Source: Fictibacillus sp. b24
Lineage (GTDB): Bacteria > Bacillota > Bacilli > Bacillales > Fictibacillaceae
Assembly (NCBI RefSeq): GCF_030348825.1
Contig: NZ_JAUCES010000005.1
Location: 1,860,001-1,924,000 of the forward strand
Direction: 5' to 3'
DNA: 64,000 bases
In this document: positions 8,827-16,881 of the stretch, one piece after another
How positions within the stretch are numbered: the stretch's first letter is position 1
Layout of the letters: each line of letters opens with the position of its first letter
Made by a program: the position numbers and the translations under genes
Notes under the pieces: model-generated
Databases searched by the model: none
What the model was told of the DNA's origin: nothing
The model's input: the letters and a program-made list of their open reading frames with translations, nothing else

Positions 8827-9270
8827 TTAATTTATATCTTTAATAAATGCGATCAAACGATTTGTTTCTATAAAACCAACACTCGTATGAAAGTGATAGC
8901 TTGTATCATTGGTTAACTCAATATCTGAACCAATTTGTTTGCATCCTTTAGTTTTTAACCAACGCTCCCCTTCAGCTATTAGTTTATTTGAAATCCCTTT
9001 CCTTCTATATTCAGGTATTACATAGATTCCTTCCACAAAACCTGTAGGACTAGATCGAGATCCTTCAACATAGTCAATTCTGAGCGAAACATGAATAAAT
9101 GCGATCGGTTCATCATCATTTAGACATAACAGCACTTTATCTTTATGGGAGGAAAGAAGTTGTGCGAATTCCTCCTTTAACTCATCCGAATTATTGTCAG
9201 GCCACAAATCCATACCCATTTTTGTTATTTGATCAAGATATTTCTCGTCTGCTTCAACAAAAGATCTCAT
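8827..9270 (-). CDS. GNAT acetyltransferase, aminoglycoside 6'-N-acetyltransferase-like
   Basis: A 147-residue single-domain GNAT protein. Besides the acetyl-CoA loop (VIPEYRRKGISNKLI) it carries features typical of AAC(6')-I enzymes: LWPDN near the N-terminus, YVEGSRSSPTGFVEGIYV before the loop, GSDIELTN, and a final HTSVGFIETNRLIAF. These enzymes transfer acetyl to the 6' amine of aminoglycosides. Chromosomal members can be silent or have another natural substrate, so resistance is not shown. Start: ATG at 9270 behind GGGAG. It stands alone on its strand between two direct copies of the dispersed repeat. Confidence 0.75.
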   Translation of the reverse strand: MRSFVEADEKYLDQITKMGMDLWPDNNSDELKEEFAQLLSSHKDKVLLCLNDDEPIAFIHVSLRIDYVEGSRSSPTGFVEGIYVIPEYRRKGISNKLIAEGERWLKTKGCKQIGSDIELTNDTSYHFHTSVGFIETNRLIAFIKDIN

Positions 9271-9340
9271 ACTTTAAACTCCCTTACTTTTTATTCTAGA
9301 CATTAACATTTCGCCAAAAATAAACAGTTCCTTCTTTTTC

Positions 9341-9530
9341 AAAGGCTGTGTTCGTAAACTTTGTTGTTATTGGAAGTGGTTGATCTCCGTTCCAGGTGCT
9401 CGCTTTCCGCGGGGCAGTCGGTGAGCCACATTTGTAAATTTCGCTTTTTAATGTCTCTCATGTTGCTAATCCCAAAGAATCTACCAACCTTAGACTCCAA
9501 TAAGCAACAATCTTTTTGGAAAAGAGCTTG
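9341..9530 (+). repeat. Dispersed repeat, copy B (both terminal arms visible)
   Basis: Copy with both ends. The left arm begins AAAGGCTGTGTTCGTAAAC; the right arm, TAAGCAACAATC onward to 9530, is its approximate reverse complement. The core carries GTTCCAGGTGCTCGCTTTCC and GGTGAGCC. It fills the 339-bp gap between the AAC(6')-like gene and the divergent YczE-like gene. Apparent ORFs inside are frames of the repeat. Confidence 0.88.
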
Positions 9531-9609
9531 CATCTTGGTTTATTTTTGTTACGGATTGCTTTATAGTCTTATATATTCATAGACTTATTCTGGAAAAGAG
9601 GCAAAGTAA

Positions 9610-10248
9610 ATGAGGATCGGACTTAAACTTCTCTTCTTTTTTGTAGGATTATTAATCTTTAGCTATGGTATAGCAATGGCCATTGGAGTGAAGTATTTAG
9701 GAATTAGTCCATGGGATGTTCTTAACATTTCATTGTTTGAGAAGTTCGGTTTTACGATTGGAACGTGGAATATTATCGTAGGTCTACTATTGATATCAAC
9801 TACACTTTTAATTAACAGGAAATACATAAACATTGGCACTTTCTTAAATGCTTTTTTGGTCGGAGTGTTTGTTGATCTATTTTTGTTTATTAACTTAATT
9901 CCCCCTCCCAGCAATTTATTTTTTGATATTATGCTTTTGTTTATTGGCATTATTCTGATGGGGATCGGTGGAGGAATGTATTCTGCCGCTGAAATTGGAG
10001 CTGGTCCAAGAGATGGATTTATGCTTTCTATTTCAGAAAAAACGGGACTATCTATTAGCCGAGTTAGAATAATGGTTGAGTGCCTCATACTTGTAATTGG
10101 CTTTGCTATTGGAGGCCATGTCTTTGTTTTCACATTCATCTACACGTTCATACAAAGTCCGATCTACCAAAGGTCCTTTTTATTATGTAAGAAGTGGATA
10201 AATAAGTTATTGTTTTCAATAGAGGAAAAAAAGAAGATAGCTAGTTAA
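9610..10248 (+). CDS. YczE/YyaS/YitT-family membrane protein
   Basis: A 212-residue protein with about five membrane segments. IGVKYLGISPWDVLNISLFE after the first segment and GIGGGMYSAAEIGAGPRDGF in the middle are signatures of the YczE group. No transport substrate or enzyme activity is established for the family; in B. subtilis yczE is linked to the surfactin locus, which is not seen here. Start: ATG at 9610 after AAGAGG. The next gene follows after 31 bp on the same strand, so the two may be co-transcribed. Confidence 0.85.
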   Translation: MRIGLKLLFFFVGLLIFSYGIAMAIGVKYLGISPWDVLNISLFEKFGFTIGTWNIIVGLLLISTTLLINRKYINIGTFLNAFLVGVFVDLFLFINLIPPPSNLFFDIMLLFIGIILMGIGGGMYSAAEIGAGPRDGFMLSISEKTGLSISRVRIMVECLILVIGFAIGGHVFVFTFIYTFIQSPIYQRSFLLCKKWINKLLFSIEEKKKIAS

Positions 10249-10279
10249 ACGATTAGGAATACAAAAAGAAGGTTTTATT

Positions 10280-11359
10280 ATGAGATGTAAAAGTTATGAA
10301 AAGAGAAAGCTTTTTCAACTAATACTTACACTAATTTCGGCAAGTATTGGCGGTTTGATCTTCACCATCATGAATTGGCCAATTCCTTGGCTGTTAGGCT
10401 CCATGACTGCTGTTTTACTAGTAAACCAATTGAGTTGGACAAAACTGTATTGGCCGATCGTGTTGAGAAATACAGGTTTAATCATAGTTGGTTATTCAAT
10501 AGGATTAACCTTTACAAAACAAACCTTACAACTAATGATTTCACAGCTTCCATCTATGGCGTTCATGACGATTCTTCTATTAATAATTTGTGCTGGTATG
10601 GCATTTATCATATCACGATTAACCAGCATAAACTTCCCAACTGCACTAACAAGCTCTATCCCTGGTGGCTTATCACAAATCATCACGTTTGCAGAAGAAA
10701 CAAAAGGTATAGATATAACAACAGTTACGTTTTTTCAAGTAACGCGTCTCATTGTTATAATCTTTGCTGTACCGTTTCTCATATTTAGCCCATTATTTTC
10801 GAAAGAAGGGGTTCAATCTGTACCAGATGTTTTTATGGAAGGTACACAAAGTTCTTTTTTTCCTCAAATCATCATATATGCCCTTTTCTCCATTTTAATG
10901 GCCTTTATTGGAAAGAAAATAAAATTACCAACTGCCCACCTTTTAGGTCCGATCTTGGGAATCGCAATATTAAATGTTTCCGGAATTACAGGTCCTTCAC
11001 TGCCAGGATCTATGCTTGATGTTTCTCAATTATTAATAGGAGGATATATTGGGTTGTTGTTAAAACCGGAAAAGGTAAAAAGGAAAGCAAGGATGATTCC
11101 AGTAGCCCTGATTAGTGGAATGTTGTTAGTGAGTATTGCACTGGCTCTTAGTTTTCTGCTTATTAACCTCTACCATTTTTCTTCCATAACTAGTTTCCTT
11201 AGTCTCGCCCCTGGAGGAGCCGATCAAATGGGGATTATAGGACACGAATTAGGAGCAGATGTTTCTATGATCACAGGTTATCAACTCTTTAGGATATTAT
11301 TTATCTTTTTTGCTGTACCACCGTTATTAAAATGGGTGATGCGGTTGCATATGAAGTAA
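10280..11359 (+). CDS. AbrB-family (PF05145-type) membrane protein
   Basis: A 359-residue protein with about ten membrane segments arranged as two similar halves: IPWLLGSMTAVLL in the first resembles LPTAHLLGPILGIAIL in the second, and TSSIPGGLSQI resembles LSLAPGGADQMGIIGHELG. This is the pattern of the membrane AbrB family (sometimes labelled putative ammonia monooxygenase), which is unrelated to the DNA-binding AbrB. Its substrate is unknown. It follows the YczE-like gene by 31 bp, with a GAAGG ribosome binding site. Confidence 0.85.
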   Translation: MRCKSYEKRKLFQLILTLISASIGGLIFTIMNWPIPWLLGSMTAVLLVNQLSWTKLYWPIVLRNTGLIIVGYSIGLTFTKQTLQLMISQLPSMAFMTILLLIICAGMAFIISRLTSINFPTALTSSIPGGLSQIITFAEETKGIDITTVTFFQVTRLIVIIFAVPFLIFSPLFSKEGVQSVPDVFMEGTQSSFFPQIIIYALFSILMAFIGKKIKLPTAHLLGPILGIAILNVSGITGPSLPGSMLDVSQLLIGGYIGLLLKPEKVKRKARMIPVALISGMLLVSIALALSFLLINLYHFSSITSFLSLAPGGADQMGIIGHELGADVSMITGYQLFRILFIFFAVPPLLKWVMRLHMK

Positions 11360-11400
11360 GGAGGAACGCTAAATAAGAAGAGGCGATAAAAGCTCATAAA

Positions 11401-11520
11401 AGTCGAACAGCCTTTAAATGAATTTGAAGGACTATAAATTTTTTTGAAGGACTATAAAAATATTTGTAGGACCATATTTCTTTTTGAAGGTCTATAAATG
11501 TCTGATTAGGGCCTAGAAAT
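11401..11520. repeat. Degenerate 20-bp tandem repeat, about five to six units
   Basis: Between two converging genes, units of 20 bp recur in exact register: the TTTGAAGG element appears at 11423, 11443, 11463 (TTTGTAGG) and 11483, with a diverged unit at 11501 and a possible one at 11401. The second half of each unit reads ACTATAAA or a variant. No gene or clear terminator lies in this gap. Confidence 0.8.
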
Positions 11521-11541
11521 AATTTAATCCTAAAACAACAC

Positions 11542-12006
11542 TCATTTTCTAATTCGAACTACTTGTCCGCCGTTAACTTGTATCATCCTTTTAACATTTA
11601 TTTTCACTAAAGAATAAGGTGAGCCTCCTCCTGTATAAATGTGATTAAGCTCTGTTACGTTTGGGTCAATTAAAAACGTTGCTTTAAACCCAAAAGATGG
11701 AATTCCACCAAGAGGAAATCCTGTAAGGGATATTATTTCCTCTTCAGTTGCTAGTCGAGGTCGTTCTATGTTCAGCGCTTTTGCAACGCGTGATGTACTT
11801 GCTCGATCTTCTCCTTTTACTATGGCAACGATCAAATGGTTATCAGCACCCATCATACAAATATTCTTCACAAATTCATGACCGTAAGCACCTATCGCAT
11901 TAGCGGCATCTTGTACGGTATGGCACGATTCTGAAAGAACAATATGTGACGCTTCTAAGTTATGTTTTTTTATGAATTCTTTTATGAATGTATGAACATC
12001 TTCCAT
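11542..12006 (-). CDS. YbaK/EbsC-family aminoacyl-tRNA deacylase
   Basis: A 154-residue trans-editing domain that hydrolyses mischarged aminoacyl-tRNA, usually Cys- or Ala-tRNA(Pro), in the cytoplasm. Visible motifs are EFVKNICMMG with the conserved Lys, GEDRASTSRVAKAL, and the glycine-rich LTGFPLGGIPSFGF loop, followed by YTGGGSPYSLVKI. The length fits the stand-alone family. A strong AAGGAG precedes ATG at 12006. It is the last gene of a three-gene stretch with a repetitive protein (15 bp upstream) and a hydrolase; no functional link among them is evident. Confidence 0.88.
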   Translation of the reverse strand: MEDVHTFIKEFIKKHNLEASHIVLSESCHTVQDAANAIGAYGHEFVKNICMMGADNHLIVAIVKGEDRASTSRVAKALNIERPRLATEEEIISLTGFPLGGIPSFGFKATFLIDPNVTELNHIYTGGGSPYSLVKINVKRMIQVNGGQVVRIRK

Positions 12007-12021
12007 GACAAATACTCCTTT

Positions 12022-12564
12022 TCATTGTTGTGGTAATGCCGAAATTACTGCACCCACTGCCTGAATCCAACTGCCAGCTACTGTTAACGATTGACTATAG
12101 GCATCATCGCCATTTGGGTTATCCAGTTCATACTTCCCTCCAAGCGCCTGCAATGAGTTTCCTGCAGCTTGCAGCAGATTAGAGATAACAGATAAAGCTT
12201 CTCCTGTTGAAGGTTCTTCATCAAGCTCATCCCCTAGCTCTATCCCAGCGCCAACTGCTTGAAGTAAGTTACCTTTAATATTCAGTATTTGAGATGTTTT
12301 GTCTTCTAATGGTAAAAGCATACCAGCAATAACGGTTGTATTGCCGATCGCTTGAACTTCATTCCCGATCCTGCTTAAAGAGCAGGGCTGCAGTCCGTCT
12401 GCAACTAGTCCACTCCCCACAGCTTGCAATGTGTTCCCTATTAAATCGAGATCCTCTTGAAATGAATCACTCAAAAAAGATATCGGTGTGTTTGCGATCG
12501 CTGAGATAACGGTTCCGATCGCTTGTATGACTGTACCCACTTGCTGCTTTAGCTGATTATCCAT
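12022..12564 (-). CDS. Repetitive protein (DUF6944-like) with QA[IVA]G repeats
   Basis: A 180-residue protein built from about six copies of a helix-like repeat centred on [ILV]QA[IVA]G, at residues near 14, 47, 71, 102, 132 and 168 (IQAIGTVISAI, LQAVGSG, VQAIGNT, LQAVGAG, LQAAGNS, IQAVGAVISAL). It resembles proteins annotated DUF6944 family repetitive protein; their function is unknown. There is no signal peptide and only one cysteine. The repeats are amphipathic with small residues, which suggests a packed helical array or a membrane-surface protein, but this is inference. It lies between a lipase-like gene (55 bp upstream) and ybaK (15 bp downstream). Confidence 0.72.
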   Translation of the reverse strand: MDNQLKQQVGTVIQAIGTVISAIANTPISFLSDSFQEDLDLIGNTLQAVGSGLVADGLQPCSLSRIGNEVQAIGNTTVIAGMLLPLEDKTSQILNIKGNLLQAVGAGIELGDELDEEPSTGEALSVISNLLQAAGNSLQALGGKYELDNPNGDDAYSQSLTVAGSWIQAVGAVISALPQQ

Positions 12565-12619
12565 AGAAAACCGTCCATATATTAAGATTCTTTAATGTAT
12601 TCTTGGACGGGAGTGATGG

Positions 12620-13495
12620 TTATTTACTTTTTGTTGTCAAATTTAATTGTTTCCAGGTTTCTGCTAACGTATCACCTATCTCATTGATCACTTCATTCGT
12701 TTTGAAATAATGTTTATGGGAAATTGGTGTGAAGCTGCTGATCAAATCTCCGCTATTCACTTCAATATCTTCTGCAACTGCCCTTTTGTATGATTCATTT
12801 AACGATTTTAAGGGATAACCAAATACATCATCTTTGTCATACATGTTAATCCACTTACCATCAAGAACGGGGTAATAGTTTTTTAAATGAGGTGATGGGA
12901 CTTGTATCGGAACGTCAAAATCAGCATATCGAAGACTCCATAAAGCAAGCGGGCTGCCTAGTGAATAGAATCCGGTTAGTGTATCTCCTTTCTCTAATGG
13001 TGTTTCATTTATAGTTTGTTTTATATCTTCATGAATCCGATCAGAGATAAATTGCAAATCATAAAAGTAATTGCTAGTAATAACTGTCCCTAAGCTATGA
13101 GCAACAACAAACAACGGAGCATCCTCACCAGCTTTTTCACTTAAAATTTTTAATCCTCTTGCATATACCTCGTGGACTTTTATGTAATTGGGATTGTGAT
13201 GGTCCGTTGGCTGATAAGCAATTGCGTCACCAAAAAAGTGAATGACAAATTGCCTTAATTTCTTGAAATCCAATTCTGTTTCTTGATTAAGTTTTTGCCA
13301 CAAAACATTTTCTTTTTCATTGAACACACTTCCCCAATAAATGGGCTGAATAATCAGTTCTTTTTCAGGTGTAGGAAAATAAGGCTTGATGTTTTGGGAG
13401 AATCTTTTTGTTAAAACTTCAGAAAATAAATCTGAAAAATCCTCCGTTTGGTCACCGATCCCATGCAGAATCGCTACAGCTATTTTTCTTGTCAT
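12620..13495 (-). CDS. Alpha/beta hydrolase, lipase/esterase-like
   Basis: A 291-residue cytoplasmic hydrolase. The N-terminus has VAILHGIGDQ (oxyanion-hole HG motif) and the middle has FVVAHSLGTVITS, a nucleophile elbow with Ser in A-H-S-L-G. The candidate catalytic His is near SHKHYF at the C-terminus, and an acid lies in the preceding region. There is no signal peptide. The substrate cannot be predicted. It is the upstream gene of the three-gene stretch with the repetitive protein and ybaK. The start at 13495 has only a weak ribosome binding site. Confidence 0.75.
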   Translation of the reverse strand: MTRKIAVAILHGIGDQTEDFSDLFSEVLTKRFSQNIKPYFPTPEKELIIQPIYWGSVFNEKENVLWQKLNQETELDFKKLRQFVIHFFGDAIAYQPTDHHNPNYIKVHEVYARGLKILSEKAGEDAPLFVVAHSLGTVITSNYFYDLQFISDRIHEDIKQTINETPLEKGDTLTGFYSLGSPLALWSLRYADFDVPIQVPSPHLKNYYPVLDGKWINMYDKDDVFGYPLKSLNESYKRAVAEDIEVNSGDLISSFTPISHKHYFKTNEVINEIGDTLAETWKQLNLTTKSK

Positions 13496-13595
13496 TGTTC
13501 TTTCACGTCCTTTATATATTAGTGGATTCTTATAATGAAAGAATACGTGTATGGATAATCATCAATACTAATACACAGAATGCGAGGTGTTGTTA

Positions 13596-14216
13596 TTGAA
13601 GATAAATCGGTTTCATGTTTTCCTTCTTATACTTGTTAGTGGATTTTTTATATGGTCCATCATTAAACCATCACATTATCCCATTTGGATTCTAGAAGTT
13701 GGCCCATCAGTGATAATATTAATTATTGTAATTTCTCAATATAATAAAATAAGGCTTACGTCTCTCTCGTATTGTATTATTGCGTTATTGGCCATCCTCA
13801 CTTTTATTGGTGGACATTATACTTATGACGATGTTCCCCTATTTGATTTTCTGCAAAACCAATATGATTTAAAGAGAAATGATTACGATCGGTTTGGACA
13901 TTTTTTGAAAGGATTAGTTGTCATTGTTTTTCGTGAAATTTTAATTTTAAAAACACCTTTAACATCTGGAAAATGGGTTCAGTTTCTCGCTTTTTGTATG
14001 ACTTTAACGGTGTCTGCTTGCTATGAAATCATAGAGTGGCTTGCAGGAAAAATAGCTAAACGTGAAACAAAAGACTTTGTTGGTGCACAAGGTGACATGT
14101 GGGATGCACAATGGGATATGTCACTTACACTAATCGGTTCATTCATTGCCCTATTGTTACTAACTTCCTGGCATAATCGGTTAATTCAAGACCTTAAAGA
14201 AAAACAATGGTCTTGA
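13596..14216 (+). CDS. DUF2238 / YjdF-like membrane protein
   Basis: A 206-residue protein with about six membrane segments. The family motifs are YDRFGHFLKGLVVIVFREIL, ACYEIIEWLAG, and GAQGDMWDAQWDMSLTLIG near the C-terminus. Function is unknown. It is divergent from the hydrolase gene. I place the start at TTG 13596 because GCGAGGTG ends six bases before it; the GTG at 13587 overlaps that ribosome binding site. It is only distantly similar to the DUF2238 protein at 4808-5383. Confidence 0.82.
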   Translation: MKINRFHVFLLILVSGFFIWSIIKPSHYPIWILEVGPSVIILIIVISQYNKIRLTSLSYCIIALLAILTFIGGHYTYDDVPLFDFLQNQYDLKRNDYDRFGHFLKGLVVIVFREILILKTPLTSGKWVQFLAFCMTLTVSACYEIIEWLAGKIAKRETKDFVGAQGDMWDAQWDMSLTLIGSFIALLLLTSWHNRLIQDLKEKQWS

Positions 14217-14311
14217 ATTATATTAGATAATTTCAATGTAAACCCTTCTTAAGTGATTTCCCTCTTCTATAAATTTTAGACTTTTGACTAACAATAGACA
14301 GAGGTGATCTT

Positions 14312-14620
14312 ATGATGAGAATGGTTTCCATACTATGCACTTTTGTTTCTGGATTTTTACTTTTTTTCGCTTGGTCTGGTTATGTTGAAAAAGAATTTGA
14401 GGTTATTGAATATCGTGGCCACGTGATTGAAAAAAAGAGAATTGAGCTGACTAAAGATATAGGTACTTCACTTGTTACACAGCCGAGCTATAAAATTGTA
14501 TTTACTGGGGGGAAAGAGTTAACGGTGCCTTATTACATATACAAAAATATTAAAGAAGATCGTTATGCTGTTGTAATAAAGCAAAAAGACAACATGACCT
14601 TGTTAAAACAAAGAAGCTGA
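14312..14620 (+). CDS. Small membrane-anchored protein of unknown function
   Basis: A 102-residue protein. One hydrophobic segment (SILCTFVSGFLLFFAWSG) near the N-terminus is followed by a soluble, strand-rich domain with alternating charged residues (VIEYRGHVIEKKRIELTKDI, KELTVPYYIYKNI), probably outside the membrane. I do not recognise the family. A good GAGGTGATC ribosome binding site precedes tandem ATG codons at 14312 and 14315. It follows the DUF2238 gene by 95 bp and ends in a bidirectional terminator shared with the thiamine operon. Confidence 0.65.
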   Translation: MMRMVSILCTFVSGFLLFFAWSGYVEKEFEVIEYRGHVIEKKRIELTKDIGTSLVTQPSYKIVFTGGKELTVPYYIYKNIKEDRYAVVIKQKDNMTLLKQRS

Positions 14621-14645
14621 AATGTAAATTCAGCTTCTTTGTCTG
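14608..14645. terminator. Bidirectional rho-independent terminator
   Basis: An 11-bp stem AAAGAAGCTGA / TCAGCTTCTTT with a nine-base loop lies between the converging small membrane protein gene and ykoC, with T-rich flanks on both sides. Confidence 0.85.
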
Positions 14646-14646
14646 T

Positions 14647-15432
14647 TTAAAATCTAACATCTGTAGAAAATAATGGGAAGTACATGGAGAAAATGTACGC
14701 AAGCGTAAACATGATTAGAAAATAACTCACAAAAAGAGAATCGAACTTTGAGAACCCAACTTCATAATAAAAGGTTCGCTTTTTACTTGAATCAAATCTT
14801 TTTGCTTCCATAGCAACTGCAATTCGATGTGCTCGCCGAATACTTTGTGATAACAAAGGGATTACAAGATGCTGCAATCTTTTCAACGGATTCTTATACC
14901 CTATAACCCCTCTTACTTTTTGGGCGTTACGTATGGTTTGGAATTCTTCTATCAAAATTGGAATTAACCGAATAGCAGCCATAAAGCTATATGCGTACTT
15001 TGGTGAAAGTTTAAGCTGCTGCATTAATGAATAAAACAGTTTAACAGGCTGTGTTGTTAAGACAAACGTTAAACTCAGCATGGCAAATGATAAAGCTCTA
15101 AATCCTAAATGAATACCCCGAAGTAAACTCTCTTCTGTTATATGGACGTACGCCCATTTAAATAACGTGGTTTCTCCTTTCCCAAACAGGATCATAGACG
15201 AAGATGTTGATAAAAATATAAGTAAAAATGGAATCAAAAGTAGAAGGATATGCTTATATGAGTATCCTGTACCGAATAGAAACAGTAGAGATATAACTAC
15301 TGAAAATCCGATCATAAAATTTAGTTGATGAATAGTGATTGCAAAAACAAATAAAATCATCATCGTTAGAAGTTTTAATGAAGGATTAATTTTATGCAGC
15401 CAAGTCCCTTTGCCTCTAAAGACTGAATTCAT
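14647..15432 (-). CDS. ykoC: ECF transporter T component (YkoC-like)
   Basis: A 261-residue EcfT-type membrane subunit that couples the ATPases to the substrate-binding S component. It has about five membrane segments and the EcfT coupling motifs in the cytoplasmic helices: AIRLIPILIEEFQTIRNAQKVRG, read in two parts, and AVAMEAKRFD. It is the last gene of tenA-ykoE-ykoD-ykoC and its start overlaps the end of ykoD by 17 bp. The TPP riboswitch at the operon head indicates uptake of thiamine or its hydroxymethylpyrimidine precursor. Confidence 0.9.
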   Translation of the reverse strand: MNSVFRGKGTWLHKINPSLKLLTMMILFVFAITIHQLNFMIGFSVVISLLFLFGTGYSYKHILLLLIPFLLIFLSTSSSMILFGKGETTLFKWAYVHITEESLLRGIHLGFRALSFAMLSLTFVLTTQPVKLFYSLMQQLKLSPKYAYSFMAAIRLIPILIEEFQTIRNAQKVRGVIGYKNPLKRLQHLVIPLLSQSIRRAHRIAVAMEAKRFDSSKKRTFYYEVGFSKFDSLFVSYFLIMFTLAYIFSMYFPLFSTDVRF

Positions 15433-16867
15433 ATAAGTGCTCCTCTTTAGACCTCAACGACCCATTTATTTTGCAATCAGTGACTACCTTTCCATTCTTC
15501 ACTTCCCATAGCCTTGTTCCAAAATGTTGAACGATTTCGGAGTCGTGTGTCACCATTATAATAATGGTTCCTTTTTGCCTTTCGTTTTCCAACCACTCTA
15601 GAATCCTAAACGTGTTTATAGAATCTTGGCCAAATGTTGGTTCATCAAGCAATAGGACCTTTGGAAGTTGTATGAATGCTGAAGCGACACTTAACCTTCT
15701 CTTTTGACCAATAGAAAGGTGATACGGGTGATGCTTCTCTTTTGTTGCTAGCCCGAAAGTAGTAAGTATTTCTTCTGCTCTAGCTGTAATTTCATGATCT
15801 ATAGCTAATCCATATGTCATTTCATCGTATACGGAATTTGTTAAAAATTGAAATTCAGGGTTTTGAAAAACGAGATAAGCTAAGCCATACAAATCATTAA
15901 TTTTCGTTATGGTAAAATCGTTCATTTGATAGGTGCCAGATGTTTTTATCAGCTGCATTAGCGATAATAATAGCGTACTCTTACCTGCACCGTTCTCTCC
16001 TCCTACCATTATCCACTCTCCAGAATGAACGGTTGTGCTTTCTAACGATATTTTTAATTGCTTGTTACGATACCCCTTAAAGCTTTCTAGATACAATTTG
16101 TTATGTTGCATACACTGGATCGTCGAACAGCTTTCCTTTTTGTATTCGTTCCATGCACCTGGATACCAAATGCCATACTGTTTAAGTTTCTCTTTGTATT
16201 GTGAAAAAATGGTGGAAGAATCCCCATCAGCAAGAATTCTTCCTTCAGGAGTAAAAACGATTATACGGTCAACAAAATCAACGATCAGTTCAATTTTGTG
16301 CTCCACTATAATTATCGTTTTATCCTCGCCAATCTTTTTTACAGTTTCCCAAATTTGCTCAGTACCACTTTCGTCAATTAGTGAAGTAGGTTCGTCTAAA
16401 AAAATGACATCGGGATCGAGTGCTAACACCGATGCGATAGCTAAACGCTGTTTCATTCCGCCTGAAAGGTTCTGAATCGGTGTATGGATATCATTCAAAT
16501 GTAAACCTGCTTCATGCAATAACTCCTCTATCCTGCTTGGCATATCTTCTCTTGGGACTTGTAAATTCTCCAACACGAATGCTATTTCTTCATCGACATA
16601 CGGCATACAAAACTGTGTTTCAGGATCTTGAAACACAAACCCCCATTTATCAGGGTTCTGTATACCTTCGCTTTTAATAGGAACTTCTACAGAATGAGGA
16701 ATAATTCCAGAAAGAACTTGCAGGAGAGTAGATTTTCCACATCCAGAAGGTCCGAGCAAAAGCACTTTCTCTCCTTTTTGGAACGATAAATTTATATCTT
16801 TAAAGAGCAAGTCATCATCCCCTGGAAACTTTAATCTTAAATGTTTTACAGATGTTGCGGTATCCAT
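15416..16867 (-). CDS. ykoD: ECF transporter duplicated ATPase (YkoD-like)
   Basis: A fused pair of ABC ATPase domains, about 483 residues. Domain 1 has LLGPSGCGKSTLLQ, NLSGGMKQRLAIA and VIFLDEPTSLID. Domain 2 has GGENGAGKSTLLLS, LSIGQKRRLSVAS (a slightly altered signature) and VLLLDEPTFGQD. Fusion of both ECF ATPases into one chain is the YkoD arrangement. I start it at ATG 16867 behind GAGGTGGCTGAA; an earlier GTG overlaps that site. It powers the YkoE/YkoC importer. It lies 14 bp after ykoE and overlaps ykoC. Confidence 0.92.
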   Translation of the reverse strand: MDTATSVKHLRLKFPGDDDLLFKDINLSFQKGEKVLLLGPSGCGKSTLLQVLSGIIPHSVEVPIKSEGIQNPDKWGFVFQDPETQFCMPYVDEEIAFVLENLQVPREDMPSRIEELLHEAGLHLNDIHTPIQNLSGGMKQRLAIASVLALDPDVIFLDEPTSLIDESGTEQIWETVKKIGEDKTIIIVEHKIELIVDFVDRIIVFTPEGRILADGDSSTIFSQYKEKLKQYGIWYPGAWNEYKKESCSTIQCMQHNKLYLESFKGYRNKQLKISLESTTVHSGEWIMVGGENGAGKSTLLLSLMQLIKTSGTYQMNDFTITKINDLYGLAYLVFQNPEFQFLTNSVYDEMTYGLAIDHEITARAEEILTTFGLATKEKHHPYHLSIGQKRRLSVASAFIQLPKVLLLDEPTFGQDSINTFRILEWLENERQKGTIIIMVTHDSEIVQHFGTRLWEVKNGKVVTDCKINGSLRSKEEHLYEFSL

Positions 16868-16881
16868 TTCAGCCACCTCAT

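Noticed and set aside
9339-9582. ORFs on both strands in copy B
   Set aside because: They coincide with the repeat and its terminal arms and resemble no protein family.
10375-10788. 137-codon plus-strand ORF
   Set aside because: It is an alternative frame within the AbrB-family membrane protein gene.
11401-11520. CRISPR array
   Set aside because: Units are only 20 bp, contiguous without spacers, and degenerate; no cas genes are present. The other three arrays fail for the same reasons.
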